From NCBI RefSeq assembly GCF_017798205.1, contig NZ_CP060010.1, forward strand, positions 186,001 to 250,000: 64,000 nucleotides of DNA. Reading direction: 5' to 3'. The position numbers were made by a program, and so were the translations under genes. Shown here piece by piece: positions 27,465 through 36,807 of this stretch. The stretch comes from Cognatishimia activa (GTDB lineage: Bacteria; Pseudomonadota; Alphaproteobacteria; Rhodobacterales; Rhodobacteraceae). The first letter of the stretch is position 1. Every line of letters begins with the position of its first letter. A model generated the notes under the pieces. The model worked only from the letters and a program-made list of their open reading frames with translations. It was not told where the DNA came from and made no database searches.

Positions 27465-28376
27465 ATGTCACTTAGACCTACTTTAGAAACCCGTCAGGCC
27501 GTCCCCACGATGGAAGGCGCTGGTGTGCATTTGCATCGCGCCTTCGGCTTTCAGGATCCATCCGAACTGGACCCTTTCCTGCTGTTTGACGATTTCCGCA
27601 ACGACCGTCCCCAAGATTTCATGCGCGGCTTCCCCTGGCACCCGCATAGGGGGATTGAGACAATCACCTACGTCCTATCTGGCACCGTCGATCACGCGGA
27701 CAGTTTGGGCAATACGGGCAGCCTCGGCGCGGGCGACATCCAATGGATGACCGCGGGCTCTGGCATCCTCCATCAGGAAATGCCGCAGGGCAACGCGCAG
27801 GGTCAGATGCATGGCTTTCAGCTTTGGGCCAACCTGCCCTCTGACCTGAAAATGACCGCGCCGCGCTATCAGGACGTCGAAGCCAAAGAGATCCCCGAGA
27901 TCTTTGAGGACGACGGCACACGGGTGAAAGTTGTTGTCGGCTCTTTCTGGGGCAAAACCGGTCCCGTTGATGGCATTGCCGCTGATCCGCAGTATCTGGA
28001 CATTTACGTCCCACCCGGCGCGAAGAAAACCTTCCCCGTCGACACCTATCGCCGTGCCTTTGCCTATGTCTTTGAGGGCGCTGGCGTGTTTTCCGATGCA
28101 AGTGCGCCCACGGGCGTGCTGCTTGAAAAGGAAGTCGCAGGCGAAGAGGTCAATATTCGCGATATGTCGGGCAACCGTACGTTGATCCGTTTTGGTACAG
28201 GCGATGAAGTCACGGTTCAGGCCGGCGAAGAAGGCATCCGCTTTCTGCTGATTTCCGGCGCACCGATCCAAGAACCCGTCGCATGGCACGGTCCTATTGT
28301 GATGAACACGCAGGAAGAGCTGCAAAAGGCCTTCTCAGAACTGCGCAATGGGACGTTCATCAAGCCTGCGCACTAG
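27465..28376 (+). CDS. Pirin family protein
   Basis: A 303-residue bicupin. The N-terminal cupin carries the pirin metal ligands: HPHRGIET (two His) and GSGILHQEMP (His and Glu). Bacterial pirins such as YhhW can act as quercetin dioxygenases; others bind metabolic enzymes. ATG 27465 was chosen because AGGAGAG lies 5 bases upstream. It is convergent with the TetR gene (34 bases apart). Confidence 0.92.
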   Translation: MSLRPTLETRQAVPTMEGAGVHLHRAFGFQDPSELDPFLLFDDFRNDRPQDFMRGFPWHPHRGIETITYVLSGTVDHADSLGNTGSLGAGDIQWMTAGSGILHQEMPQGNAQGQMHGFQLWANLPSDLKMTAPRYQDVEAKEIPEIFEDDGTRVKVVVGSFWGKTGPVDGIAADPQYLDIYVPPGAKKTFPVDTYRRAFAYVFEGAGVFSDASAPTGVLLEKEVAGEEVNIRDMSGNRTLIRFGTGDEVTVQAGEEGIRFLLISGAPIQEPVAWHGPIVMNTQEELQKAFSELRNGTFIKPAH

Positions 28377-28409
28377 ACAAAGCGGCTCGGGGATCTTCCT
28401 CGGGCCACC

Positions 28410-29003
28410 CTACCCCGCCAAGCCGACCGAATTGCGCACCATGCCCCAATACAGGTCCTGAACCTCGGTGAAACTCAGGCGTCCGTCTTCGCGGAACCAC
28501 GTATTAAGGCCTGTCAGCATGGCGATGATGCCCATGGCCGCGACTTTTGTGTCAGCGATGGCAAAATCGCCCTCGGCCACGCCCGCCTGCAGGATCTCTT
28601 GCAAAGCGCCTTCATACCGTCGACGCAAAACCTCGACCGTCTCGAAATTCTCAGGCGTGAGGTTGCGTAGCTCCATATAGGCAATAAAGACCGCATCGGG
28701 CCGCTCTTTGTGAAACCGGATGTGAAAGCGGGTGAATTGCTCAAGCCGCGCAGCAGCCGCTCCGCGCGCGCCCTCTTGCCCCCAAGCGGCCAGCAACTCT
28801 TCCAAATGCGAGGTCATCAGCCCCACCAGCAAAGTCTGCTTATCCGGCGTATAATTATAGAGCGCCCCCACCTGTACCCCGACCTCCGTCGCGATCTGGC
28901 GCATGGAGACCGCCGCATAGCCGTGACGCGCAAACAGCCTTTGTGCGGCCTCTTGGATTTTAGGCCCTGTGATCTTGGCATGAGAACCAGAAGTACGCGC
29001 CAA
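28410..29003 (-). CDS. TetR-family transcriptional regulator (TTG start)
   Basis: A 197-residue regulator with an N-terminal TetR helix-turn-helix (about 14-60: 'IQEAAQRLFARHGYAAVSMRQIATEVGV') and a ligand-binding C-terminal domain resembling TetR_C_11-type proteins. The start codon is TTG at 29003, supported by AGGAG 6 bases upstream; no ATG lies near. It is divergent from hom and convergent with pirin. Its target is unknown. Confidence 0.88.
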   Translation of the reverse strand: MARTSGSHAKITGPKIQEAAQRLFARHGYAAVSMRQIATEVGVQVGALYNYTPDKQTLLVGLMTSHLEELLAAWGQEGARGAAAARLEQFTRFHIRFHKERPDAVFIAYMELRNLTPENFETVEVLRRRYEGALQEILQAGVAEGDFAIADTKVAAMGIIAMLTGLNTWFREDGRLSFTEVQDLYWGMVRNSVGLAG

Positions 29004-29143
29004 AAGAGGCTCCTATCAGGAATTGAACAATCGTTCTTATTTCTACCGAGCCACAGCCGGGCTGTCAAAAGCCTCTAGCTGATTGCAGCGGCCAAAGGAA
29101 CAGGGTACAGGGGGCACGAATTAAACGTCGACAGGAGCCAATC

Positions 29144-30433
29144 ATGACCACCCCTTTGCGCCTTGGAATTGCAGGGCTTGGCACGGTTGGCGTCGGTGTC
29201 GTCAAGATCATCCGTCAAAAGGCGAACTTGTTGGCGCAGCGCACGGGGCGTCCGGTGGTGATCACGGCGGTCTCTGCACGATCCAAAGACAAAGATCGCG
29301 GCGTGAATCTAGAGCAATATGCTTGGGAAACAGATCCCGTGGCTTTGGCGCAGCGGGATGACGTGGATGTTTTTGTCGAACTGATGGGCGGCGACAACGG
29401 CCCTGCGAAAGCCTCGATCGAGGCTGCGATTGCGGCGGGCAAAGACGTTGTAACGGCAAACAAAGCGCTGCTCGCACATCACGGTCAGGCCATTGCGGCA
29501 GCAGCTGAGGAAAAAGGCTGCGTCGTCCGCTATGAGGCGGCGGTTGCGGGCGGCATTCCTGTGATCAAAGCCCTCACCGAGGGGCTTGCAGGCAATGATA
29601 TCACCCGCGTCATGGGCGTGATGAACGGCACCTGCAACTATATCCTGACACGGATGCAGGACGCGGGCCTGCCCTATGACGAGGTCTTCGCCGAGGCCGA
29701 CGCACTTGGATATCTGGAAGCCGATCCAAATCTGGACGTGGGCGGCATTGATGCCGGTCACAAGCTGGCTTTGCTGGCCTCTATCGCCTTCGGCACTCAG
29801 GTCAGCTTTGACAAGATGGAGCTTGAGGGCATCCAGCGCATTTCCATCGAAGACATCAAGCTCGCCGCCGATATGGGCTTTAAAATCAAACTCCTAGGCG
29901 TCGCGCAACTGACGGGCCGTGGCCTAGAGCAACGCATGACCCCCTGCCTTGTTCCCGAAGAAAGCCCCTTGGGGCAGCTCAAAGGTGGCACCAATATGGT
30001 GGTCATCGAAGGCGATGCGGTTGAGCAAGTCGTGCTCCGCGGGCCCGGCGCAGGCGAAGGCCCGACTGCTAGTGCCGTTGTCGGCGACATCTGCGATGTG
30101 GCTCGCGGGTTCCGTTATCCGACCTTTGGCATCCCAGCAAACGAACTGGCCGAGCCAACTCCGGCGACCTCTAATTCCCCGGCGCCCTACTATCTGCGCA
30201 TGGACATCCTGGATCGCCCGGGCGCTCTGGCCAAGATCGCAAGCGCTCTGGGCGAATGCGGCGTTTCCATTGATCGCGTGCGTCAGCGTCAACACGAAGG
30301 CAGCGACCGCGCACCGGTTTTGATCGTGACCCACAAGACCCAAGGTTCTGCAGTCCACGATGCCATTGCCCTCATGCGGCAAACCAATGTGCTCGAAAGC
30401 GAGCCGGTTGCCCTGCGTATTGAGACCGTTTGA
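29144..30433 (+). CDS. hom: Homoserine dehydrogenase
   Basis: Reduces aspartate semialdehyde to homoserine for Met, Thr and Ile synthesis. The protein has 429 residues: NAD(P)-binding domain starting 'LGIAGLGTVGVGVVKI', the catalytic domain with 'GVMNGTCNYILTRM' and 'EADPNLDVGGIDAGHK', and a C-terminal ACT domain (about 350-429, 'MDILDRPGALAKIASALGE') expected to mediate threonine feedback. AGGAG lies 6 bases before the ATG. glpX follows after 71 bases. Confidence 0.96.
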   Translation: MTTPLRLGIAGLGTVGVGVVKIIRQKANLLAQRTGRPVVITAVSARSKDKDRGVNLEQYAWETDPVALAQRDDVDVFVELMGGDNGPAKASIEAAIAAGKDVVTANKALLAHHGQAIAAAAEEKGCVVRYEAAVAGGIPVIKALTEGLAGNDITRVMGVMNGTCNYILTRMQDAGLPYDEVFAEADALGYLEADPNLDVGGIDAGHKLALLASIAFGTQVSFDKMELEGIQRISIEDIKLAADMGFKIKLLGVAQLTGRGLEQRMTPCLVPEESPLGQLKGGTNMVVIEGDAVEQVVLRGPGAGEGPTASAVVGDICDVARGFRYPTFGIPANELAEPTPATSNSPAPYYLRMDILDRPGALAKIASALGECGVSIDRVRQRQHEGSDRAPVLIVTHKTQGSAVHDAIALMRQTNVLESEPVALRIETV

Positions 30434-30504
30434 TTTAAACCCTTCCTTGTCTCGCGATTGATACACCCTTAAACCAGAGCCAAGACCCTAAACGAGGACG
30501 CCTT

Positions 30505-31470
30505 ATGAGCACCCAGCCTGAATTCCACGATCGTATGCTTTCCCTGGGCCTGGCCCGTGTCGCAGAACAAGCCGCTCTGGCCTCAGCATCCCTTATCGGA
30601 CGCGGCGACGAAAAAGCCGCTGACCAAGCTGCTGTGAACGCGATGCGCGAACAGCTGAACCTTCTGGACATCGCAGGCGTCGTTGTGATCGGCGAAGGCG
30701 AGCGTGACGAAGCCCCAATGCTGTATATTGGCGAAGAAGTGGGCACCGGCAACGGCCCGGGCGTTGACATCGCACTGGACCCACTTGAAGGCACCACGCT
30801 GACCGCCAAAGACATGCCCAACGCGCTGACTGTGATCGCGATGGGTCCGCGCGGCTCTATGCTGCACGCGCCTGACGTTTACATGGATAAGCTGGCCATC
30901 GGCCCGGGCTATCCTGAAGGCATCGTCACGCTGGACATGTCGCCGGCGACCCGCGTGTCTGCGCTGGCCACTGCGAAAGGCTGCCTGCCCAAAGACATCA
31001 CTGTCTGTATCCTCGAGCGTCCACGCCATGAGGCGATGATCGAAGAAGTTCGCGCAACCGGTGCTTCAATCCGCCTGATCACTGATGGCGACGTGGCTGG
31101 TGTTATGCACTGCGCCGAATCTGAAACCACCGGCATCGACATGTATATGGGCGAAGGCGGCGCGCCAGAGGGCGTTCTGGCCGCGGCGGCTCTGAAATGC
31201 ATGGGCGGTCAAATCTATGGTCGCCTCTTGTTCCGCAACGACGACGAGCGCGGCCGCGCGCACAAAGCGGGCATTGCGGATCTGGACCGCGTCTATGCAC
31301 GTGACGATATGGTCACTGCAGACGTGATCTTTGCCGCAACCGGCGTGACCGGTGGTTCCCTCCTGCCTGCGATCAAACGCACACCGGGCTGGCTGGAGAC
31401 CACAACACTTCTGATGCGTTCCAAATCTGGTTCTGTGCGTCGCATGACATACCGCTCGCCGACCGAGTAA
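30505..31470 (+). CDS. glpX: Class II fructose-1,6-bisphosphatase
   Basis: Hydrolyses fructose 1,6-bisphosphate in gluconeogenesis. The protein has 321 residues with the GlpX motifs 'GEGERDEAPMLYIGE' and 'DPLEGTTLTAKDMPNA' (metal and phosphate binding) and 'GEGGAPEGVLAAAAL'. In many alphaproteobacteria glpX follows hom, as here. The hydrolase gene starts 2 bases after its stop, so the two are likely co-transcribed. Confidence 0.95.
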   Translation: MSTQPEFHDRMLSLGLARVAEQAALASASLIGRGDEKAADQAAVNAMREQLNLLDIAGVVVIGEGERDEAPMLYIGEEVGTGNGPGVDIALDPLEGTTLTAKDMPNALTVIAMGPRGSMLHAPDVYMDKLAIGPGYPEGIVTLDMSPATRVSALATAKGCLPKDITVCILERPRHEAMIEEVRATGASIRLITDGDVAGVMHCAESETTGIDMYMGEGGAPEGVLAAAALKCMGGQIYGRLLFRNDDERGRAHKAGIADLDRVYARDDMVTADVIFAATGVTGGSLLPAIKRTPGWLETTTLLMRSKSGSVRRMTYRSPTE

Positions 31471-31472
31471 GC

Positions 31473-32036
31473 ATGACGACGGCGCTGGTTCTGATCGACA
31501 TTCAGATGGGGTTCAAATCCCCCATCTGGGGCGCGCGCAACAATCCTGAGGCCGAAGACAACGCGGCCAAGCTACTAGAGGCTTGGCGCTCGAAAGCTAT
31601 GGCCGTCTGTCACGTGCGCCATGTCAGTGTCGAGCCCGGCAGCCCTCTGGGTCCAGAAACGGGCGGAACCGAGTTTATTCCGCAGGTGACGCCCAAAGGC
31701 AGAGAGCCTGTCTTTGAGAAATCTGTGAACTCGGCCTTCATTGGCACCGACCTTGAAGCGCATCTGCGCGCAGAAGGCGTGACGGATCTTGTGATCTGTG
31801 GCCTAACAACACCGCATTGTGTTTCGACAACTTCGCGTATGGCCGCGAACCTTGGTTTCAACGTCACCCTCGCCCATGACGCCTGCGCCGCTTTTGAGGC
31901 GAACGCAAACGCGAACTGGTCTGATGACGCGTCTGAGCCGACACCCCAACAAATCCACGACTCCGCAGTATCCCACCTGCACGGAGAATTCGTCACTGCG
32001 CGATCCACATCAGACATTCTGGCGGATCCCACATGA
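31473..32036 (+). CDS. Isochorismatase-family cysteine hydrolase
   Basis: A 187-residue cysteine hydrolase. The catalytic triad is visible: Asp9 (LVLIDIQMGF), Lys83 (FEKSVNSAF) and Cys116 (CGLTTPHCVSTT). The family includes nicotinamidases, ureidoacrylate and N-carbamoyl amidohydrolases; nothing fixes the substrate. It lies between glpX (2-base gap) and recJ (4-base overlap), which says little about its role. Confidence 0.88.
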   Translation: MTTALVLIDIQMGFKSPIWGARNNPEAEDNAAKLLEAWRSKAMAVCHVRHVSVEPGSPLGPETGGTEFIPQVTPKGREPVFEKSVNSAFIGTDLEAHLRAEGVTDLVICGLTTPHCVSTTSRMAANLGFNVTLAHDACAAFEANANANWSDDASEPTPQQIHDSAVSHLHGEFVTARSTSDILADPT

Positions 32037-33781
32037 CTGCTTTCCTGGGCGTCGAAAGTTCGCTAACAGGCCGCCGCTGGGTTGGCCCTAGCATCGACAT
32101 CGACCGCGCGGCAGAAGCCTTGGAGCAATCCACCACCCTCCCACGCGCCGTCTGCCAGTTGCTCGCGCGCCGGGGGATCGGGGCGCAAGAGGCCGAGAGC
32201 TTCCTTGCCCCAGCGCTCAGAGACCTGCTCCCAGATCCACGCGGCCTTAAAGATATGGAAAAGGCCGCCACGCGGTTCCTGAAAGCGGCCAAGTCCGGCG
32301 AAAAGATCGCGATCTTTGCCGACTACGACGTGGACGGCGGCAGCTCGGCGGCGCTTTTGCTGACATGGCTGCGCGCCATGAACCGCGACGCGACGCTTTA
32401 TGTGCCCGACCGTATCGACGAAGGCTATGGCCCCAACGAAGAGGCCATGGCACAACTTGCCAGCCAGCACGATCTGATCGTCTGCGTGGACTGCGGCACG
32501 CTCAGCCACGACCCAATCGCCGCCGCCACAGCCGCCGATGTCGTGGTTCTGGATCACCACTTGGGCGGCGAGACCCTGCCCGACTGCCACGCCGTCGTGA
32601 ACCCAAACCGCCAAGACGAAACCGGAGACCTCGCCCACCTTTGCGCCGCAGCCGTCGTGTTCCTGATGCTGGTCGAAGTGAACCGCCAGTTGCGCGAAGA
32701 CGGCACGCAAGGTCCAGACCTCATGGCCATGCTCGACCTCGTCGCTCTGGCCACGGTCGCCGACGTCGCGCCTCTGATTGGTGTGAACCGGGCCCTCGTG
32801 CGCCAAGGTCTCAAAGTCATGGCCCGACGAGACCGCCCCGGCATCGTCGCGCTCTCAGATATCAGCCGCATGGACACAGCCCCAAATAGCTACCACCTCG
32901 GCTTCCTGCTTGGCCCGCGCGTCAATGCTGGCGGGCGTATTGGCAAGGCGGACCTTGGCGCACGACTTTTATCCACGCCTGACATGCACGAAGCCAAAGC
33001 CATGGCAGAACGGCTCGATCAGCTGAATACCGAACGGCGTGACATCGAAGCCTCTGTCCGCGCCGCAGCCATGGCGCAAGCCGAAGAGCGTGGCCTCGAC
33101 GCCCCGCTTGTCTGGGCAGCGGGTGAAAACTGGCACCCCGGCGTGGTCGGCATCGTCGCAAGTCGCCTGAAAGAAGCCACCAACCGCCCCGCCATCGTCA
33201 TTGGGTTCGATGAAGACGGCATCGGCAAAGGCTCTGGCAGATCCGTCAGCGGCATCGACCTTGGGGCATCTATTCAGCGGCTTGCTTCCGAAGGGCTCTT
33301 GGTCAAAGGCGGTGGCCACAAGATGGCAGCAGGCCTTACGGTCGAGCGTGACAAACTCGAACCCGCCATGGAACGCCTGTCAGAATTGCTCGCCCAGCAG
33401 GGTGCCGACCGCATTGGCCCCTCAGACCTCAAACTCGACGGCATGCTCATGCCAGGAGCCGCCTCCATCGATCTGGTGAATCAGCTCGAAACCGCAGGCC
33501 CGTTTGGCGCCTCTGCTCCCGCCCCGCGCTTTGCCTTTCCCGATGTGGAAATCCGGTTTGCCAAACGCATCGGCGACAGCCACCTCAAGGTGACCTTCGG
33601 CGACGGGCTCAATGCCCGCCTCGAAGCCATCTGTTTCGGAGCCTTCGACACCGACCTAGGCCCTGCGCTTGAAAACCACAAAGGGGCGCGGTTCCACCTT
33701 GCAGGACGCTTGGACATCAACACCTGGGGCGGCCGCCAAACCGTGCAGCTCCGCCTCGAAGACGCAGCGCCTGCGGGCTAG
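32033..33781 (+). CDS. recJ: Single-stranded-DNA-specific exonuclease RecJ
   Basis: 5'-3' ssDNA exonuclease of the RecF repair pathway. The protein has 582 residues. DHH-superfamily motifs: ADYDVDGGSS, VDCGT, and LDHHLGG, followed by the DHHA1 part ('GGGHKMAAGLTV') and a C-terminal OB-like domain. The start overlaps the hydrolase stop by 4 bases (ATGA). In Rhodobacteraceae recJ often lies near hom and glpX. Confidence 0.95.
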   Translation: MTAFLGVESSLTGRRWVGPSIDIDRAAEALEQSTTLPRAVCQLLARRGIGAQEAESFLAPALRDLLPDPRGLKDMEKAATRFLKAAKSGEKIAIFADYDVDGGSSAALLLTWLRAMNRDATLYVPDRIDEGYGPNEEAMAQLASQHDLIVCVDCGTLSHDPIAAATAADVVVLDHHLGGETLPDCHAVVNPNRQDETGDLAHLCAAAVVFLMLVEVNRQLREDGTQGPDLMAMLDLVALATVADVAPLIGVNRALVRQGLKVMARRDRPGIVALSDISRMDTAPNSYHLGFLLGPRVNAGGRIGKADLGARLLSTPDMHEAKAMAERLDQLNTERRDIEASVRAAAMAQAEERGLDAPLVWAAGENWHPGVVGIVASRLKEATNRPAIVIGFDEDGIGKGSGRSVSGIDLGASIQRLASEGLLVKGGGHKMAAGLTVERDKLEPAMERLSELLAQQGADRIGPSDLKLDGMLMPGAASIDLVNQLETAGPFGASAPAPRFAFPDVEIRFAKRIGDSHLKVTFGDGLNARLEAICFGAFDTDLGPALENHKGARFHLAGRLDINTWGGRQTVQLRLEDAAPAG

Positions 33782-33796
33782 GTCAGAGCCTCCGGC

Positions 33797-33852
33797 GGGG
33801 ATATTTAACGCAAGAGAAAAGGCCACTTTCGCTTGCCGCAAATATCCCGGGG
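33797..33852. repeat. Inverted repeat GGGATATTT / AAATATCCC
   Basis: GGGGATATTT (33797-33806) faces AAATATCCCGGGG (33840-33852) across 33 bases, downstream of recJ. The same CCCGGG/ATATT-type motif recurs at 49078-49087 and, as CCCCCGGAGTATTTT, at 55549-55562, always at gene ends. It looks like a dispersed intergenic element of this genome. Confidence 0.4.
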
Positions 33853-33987
33853 TGAGGTCGCTGGGCGCAGCTCAGGGACCGAGGGGCAGCGCCCCTTTCC
33901 GCGCGAGATGATTTTTCCGACATTCGCCGCAACTTTCCGCTTGCGCGACCCAATGCCTTTGCATAAATACCGCCTACGCTTCGGCAC

Positions 33988-34062
33988 GGCCCGTTCGTCT
34001 ATCGGTTAGGACGCCAGGTTTTCAACCTGGAAAGAGGGGTTCGATTCCCCTACGGGCTGCCA
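33988..34062 (+). tRNA. tRNA-Glu (TTC), copy 1
   Basis: A 75-base cloverleaf: acceptor GGCCCGT/ACGGGCT, anticodon stem CCAGG/CCTGG with loop TTTTCAA giving anticodon TTC (Glu), T-arm GGGG-TTCGATT-CCCC, discriminator G and an encoded CCA at 34060-34062. The first acceptor pair is a G-U wobble. An identical copy follows 36 bases later. Confidence 0.97.
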
Positions 34063-34098
34063 GTCGAAGCAAAGTCGCATCGTTTCAACCTTGCGCAT

Positions 34099-34173
34099 GG
34101 CCCGTTCGTCTATCGGTTAGGACGCCAGGTTTTCAACCTGGAAAGAGGGGTTCGATTCCCCTACGGGCTGCCA
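34099..34173 (+). tRNA. tRNA-Glu (TTC), copy 2
   Basis: Identical over all 75 bases to the copy at 33988-34062, again with anticodon TTC and encoded CCA. The flanking sequences differ, so the repeat unit is essentially the gene. The two are probably one transcript; the DUF4153 gene ends 6 bases downstream on the other strand. Confidence 0.97.
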
Positions 34174-34179
34174 TTTCAC

Positions 34180-35916
34180 CTACTTCAGCGGTTGCACAAT
34201 GAACTGGCGTCCCAGCCGTCCTGCGCCAATTTCCATCTCGCCTATCCAAATCGACTTCAGACTCGACGGTGCGATCCGAAATTCGCCCGCGGCCACTTTC
34301 TCCAGTGTGGCTTGATCCACCTGCGTGAGATACTGATCATAGAAATACACCCCGTCATTCTCGCCATAGAGCGCCACATCTGCGCCGCCCTCAAATTGGG
34401 GAATAAAACTGACGATCTGGCGCCCCTCACCCATCTCGCCAAGGATCAGCACACAGGGTCCTACCCCACAGCTCTCGACCAAACGCTCCAGCGGTATCCG
34501 ACGCAGACCGGCCAGCGCGCTAGGTGTCAGCGATGCGCCTTCTGGATAGAGGATCGCTTTCTCTAAAGCCTCAGTAGCCATAGACAGGCGCGTTGGACCG
34601 GATTCAGACCGGTTGAATTCCCATTTGCTGTCATTCTCTGCGCGCAGCAGAACATCCCCAAGACCCGGATACGCCGTCTCATCCAAAGCCTTCAAACGTT
34701 CCAAAGCGCGCTGCCCTGCCCGGCCCCATTCGTTGACGATTTCCCATGCGGGAAGGTTCTCGACCGTCGAAACACCTGTCACCAAACGTTTTACCTGAGA
34801 ATTTGCCGAAATCCGGCTCGCATCAAGCACAGGGGACAACCAAAGGGCCGCCACAAGCAGAACCGCCAAGGCATGATAGACATTCGCCTGCCTGATCCGC
34901 GCCATCCAGTCGCTGCGCAACAGAGCGAACCCATAGAGCACCCCATAAGCCAGCACAAAAACCGCCGCGATAAAGGCCGCGAGTCGCACAGGGGTCCAGC
35001 CATAGTCCGCAACCCGGATCACCACAGCCCAAACCGCCAAAACGCCCAATATCGGCAACATCCCCGCGAAGGCCTTGGTCGCCAAACGCATGATCCGAGA
35101 GCCCACGGCCTCTTCGTCTGTGCTATCTACCGCGGCGGCGATCAGGGACGCCCCGGCAATGGCGACGGCCATCAGGGTACCGGCCGCCGAGAACTCTCCA
35201 AACAGGCCCGACAATCCGCGGAACGGCAACGCAAGAATGAACACTCCGACCACCAGAACCAAGGGTGGCATCAAAAGCCGCAACAGGCGCAGCAAAAGAT
35301 AGGGCGAGACATAGGCACGCAGTTCATTTGCAACTGCCAATGCAAGGCCAAGAACCAAGCCTGTAAGGGCAAAGGGCACGACGTCTTCTTCGACCAGATC
35401 CCAGATAAGTGTTATGCCAACGATCTCAAGCAACGCATGGGACAAAAAAAGTGCGGCCCAGAACAAGCCGACAAAGACCCAGGCCGCCAAATAGCGCACA
35501 ACGATGCCCCAAGCCGTATCAAACAGATAGGCATAGTCAAACACGCGACCCCGCATCACCGCCGCGCCAAAGGGTGCCCCTATAAAGATCAAGACACAGA
35601 ACGCAGCGGGGTCAAAACCGATCTCAAAGACATCGTCGACCTCCGTCACCCGCAAGCTGGCCCAATAAAACAAGGCCGCCGCACTCAGGCCCAACACAGC
35701 CGCCACACTCAGCGCTTCGCGGGGTTTTAACGGCCCAACGAGGCCCAGAAGCGGTGTAAAAAAGCCAAAAATGACGCTGCCCATCCAGAGCAAAAGCCAC
35801 TGATTTTCAATGCTTTTGGGCAAGACATCCATCAGCACCCAAATCGAGAGCCCCGCCAAGGCACCGACACAGGCCATGCCGATCCGCGTCAGGTTTTCGT
35901 TCGAGATCTCAGACAT
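34180..35916 (-). CDS. DUF4153-type integral membrane protein
   Basis: A 578-residue inner-membrane protein. Residues about 1-370 contain roughly eleven to twelve hydrophobic helices; the last ~200 residues are soluble. Its layout and the 'FDYAYLFDTAWGIVVRYLAAW' segment match the DUF4153 family, whose function is unknown. ATG 35916 (AAGGG 7 bases upstream) is preferred over 35940. It stands alone between the tRNA pair and the PlsC-like gene. Confidence 0.8.
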   Translation of the reverse strand: MSEISNENLTRIGMACVGALAGLSIWVLMDVLPKSIENQWLLLWMGSVIFGFFTPLLGLVGPLKPREALSVAAVLGLSAAALFYWASLRVTEVDDVFEIGFDPAAFCVLIFIGAPFGAAVMRGRVFDYAYLFDTAWGIVVRYLAAWVFVGLFWAALFLSHALLEIVGITLIWDLVEEDVVPFALTGLVLGLALAVANELRAYVSPYLLLRLLRLLMPPLVLVVGVFILALPFRGLSGLFGEFSAAGTLMAVAIAGASLIAAAVDSTDEEAVGSRIMRLATKAFAGMLPILGVLAVWAVVIRVADYGWTPVRLAAFIAAVFVLAYGVLYGFALLRSDWMARIRQANVYHALAVLLVAALWLSPVLDASRISANSQVKRLVTGVSTVENLPAWEIVNEWGRAGQRALERLKALDETAYPGLGDVLLRAENDSKWEFNRSESGPTRLSMATEALEKAILYPEGASLTPSALAGLRRIPLERLVESCGVGPCVLILGEMGEGRQIVSFIPQFEGGADVALYGENDGVYFYDQYLTQVDQATLEKVAAGEFRIAPSSLKSIWIGEMEIGAGRLGRQFIVQPLK

Positions 35917-35997
35917 AACAACGCCCTTTTCACACAGCACTAGTGTGAAACCTGCCTTAAGGCCGCGTGCCGTGCAAGCAGGGCAAACCAGAGGGGG

Positions 35998-36732
35998 TCA
36001 GGCGTCGCCGGCCTCGTGGCGCATCTCTTCGTAGGTCTGGGACACAATTGCCTGCACCTTGTCGGCCAGATCACGTGCGTCGTCCTCTGTCAGACCAACG
36101 GTCGAAATCGGCGTCCCGAAACGTACATGGATCGTGCCCGGACGCGCCCGCACTGTGGGAAAGGGCATCGCCTTGTGGCCACCATAATATGTCACTGGCA
36201 CGATGGGCACCTGCGCGCGTATGGCGACAATGCAGGCGCCGCGTTTGAAATGGCCAACACCGTCAATACCCACCAGATGACCTTCTCCGCCCCAGGCCAT
36301 GCGCTCGCCACCTTGAACCTTGCCAACAATGCGCTCGATCAACTCATCTGTGCCATTGCGGTTCCCGCGCGGCACCATCTCGATCTGGGCCTTGCGTGCA
36401 AGCCTGCGTCCAAAGGGCAAGAATGCATAAAGATCGGCGGCGGCGACCCTGTCGACGTAGTCCCACATAATCATCCCAAAAGCGGCCACATCCGCAAAGG
36501 AGCTCTCGTTGTAACAGACAATAGCCCCGGTGCCTTCGGGCGGAGGTGTTCCGTCGATCTTCACTTCGATCCGGCAACGCCGCAGGAAACGGCGAAAATG
36601 GGCGCCGACCAGAGCGCAAGCGCTGTCGCGTGTTTGCGTCGTAAACGCGGCCCAAGTGGTGATGAACGGCGCGCCCATCAGCCATAAAGCTGACGCGATG
36701 CCACCACGGATCGTTTGCACAATCGCTTTCAT
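35998..36732 (-). CDS. PlsC-like acyltransferase with altered catalytic motif
   Basis: A 244-residue protein with the lysophospholipid acyltransferase fold: an N-terminal hydrophobic helix (about 10-30), motif I, motif II (PFGRRLARKAQIEMVPR), motif III and motif IV (VPIVPVTY). In motif I the NHxxxxD signature reads Asn75-Glu76...Asp81, so the catalytic His is replaced by Glu. Motif III, normally FPEGTRS, reads WGGEGHLVG, keeping only Glu-Gly. The enzyme may be inactive or use another mechanism. Not in an obvious operon; mttB follows upstream after 75 bases. Confidence 0.8.
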   Translation of the reverse strand: MKAIVQTIRGGIASALWLMGAPFITTWAAFTTQTRDSACALVGAHFRRFLRRCRIEVKIDGTPPPEGTGAIVCYNESSFADVAAFGMIMWDYVDRVAAADLYAFLPFGRRLARKAQIEMVPRGNRNGTDELIERIVGKVQGGERMAWGGEGHLVGIDGVGHFKRGACIVAIRAQVPIVPVTYYGGHKAMPFPTVRARPGTIHVRFGTPISTVGLTEDDARDLADKVQAIVSQTYEEMRHEAGDA

Positions 36733-36807
36733 CTAGATCCCCCTGAGTTCCGGCACAGCGCGCCGCAGTGCCCCAGCGTAAACCAGAGCGCTAGCGAGGG
36801 GGTATAT

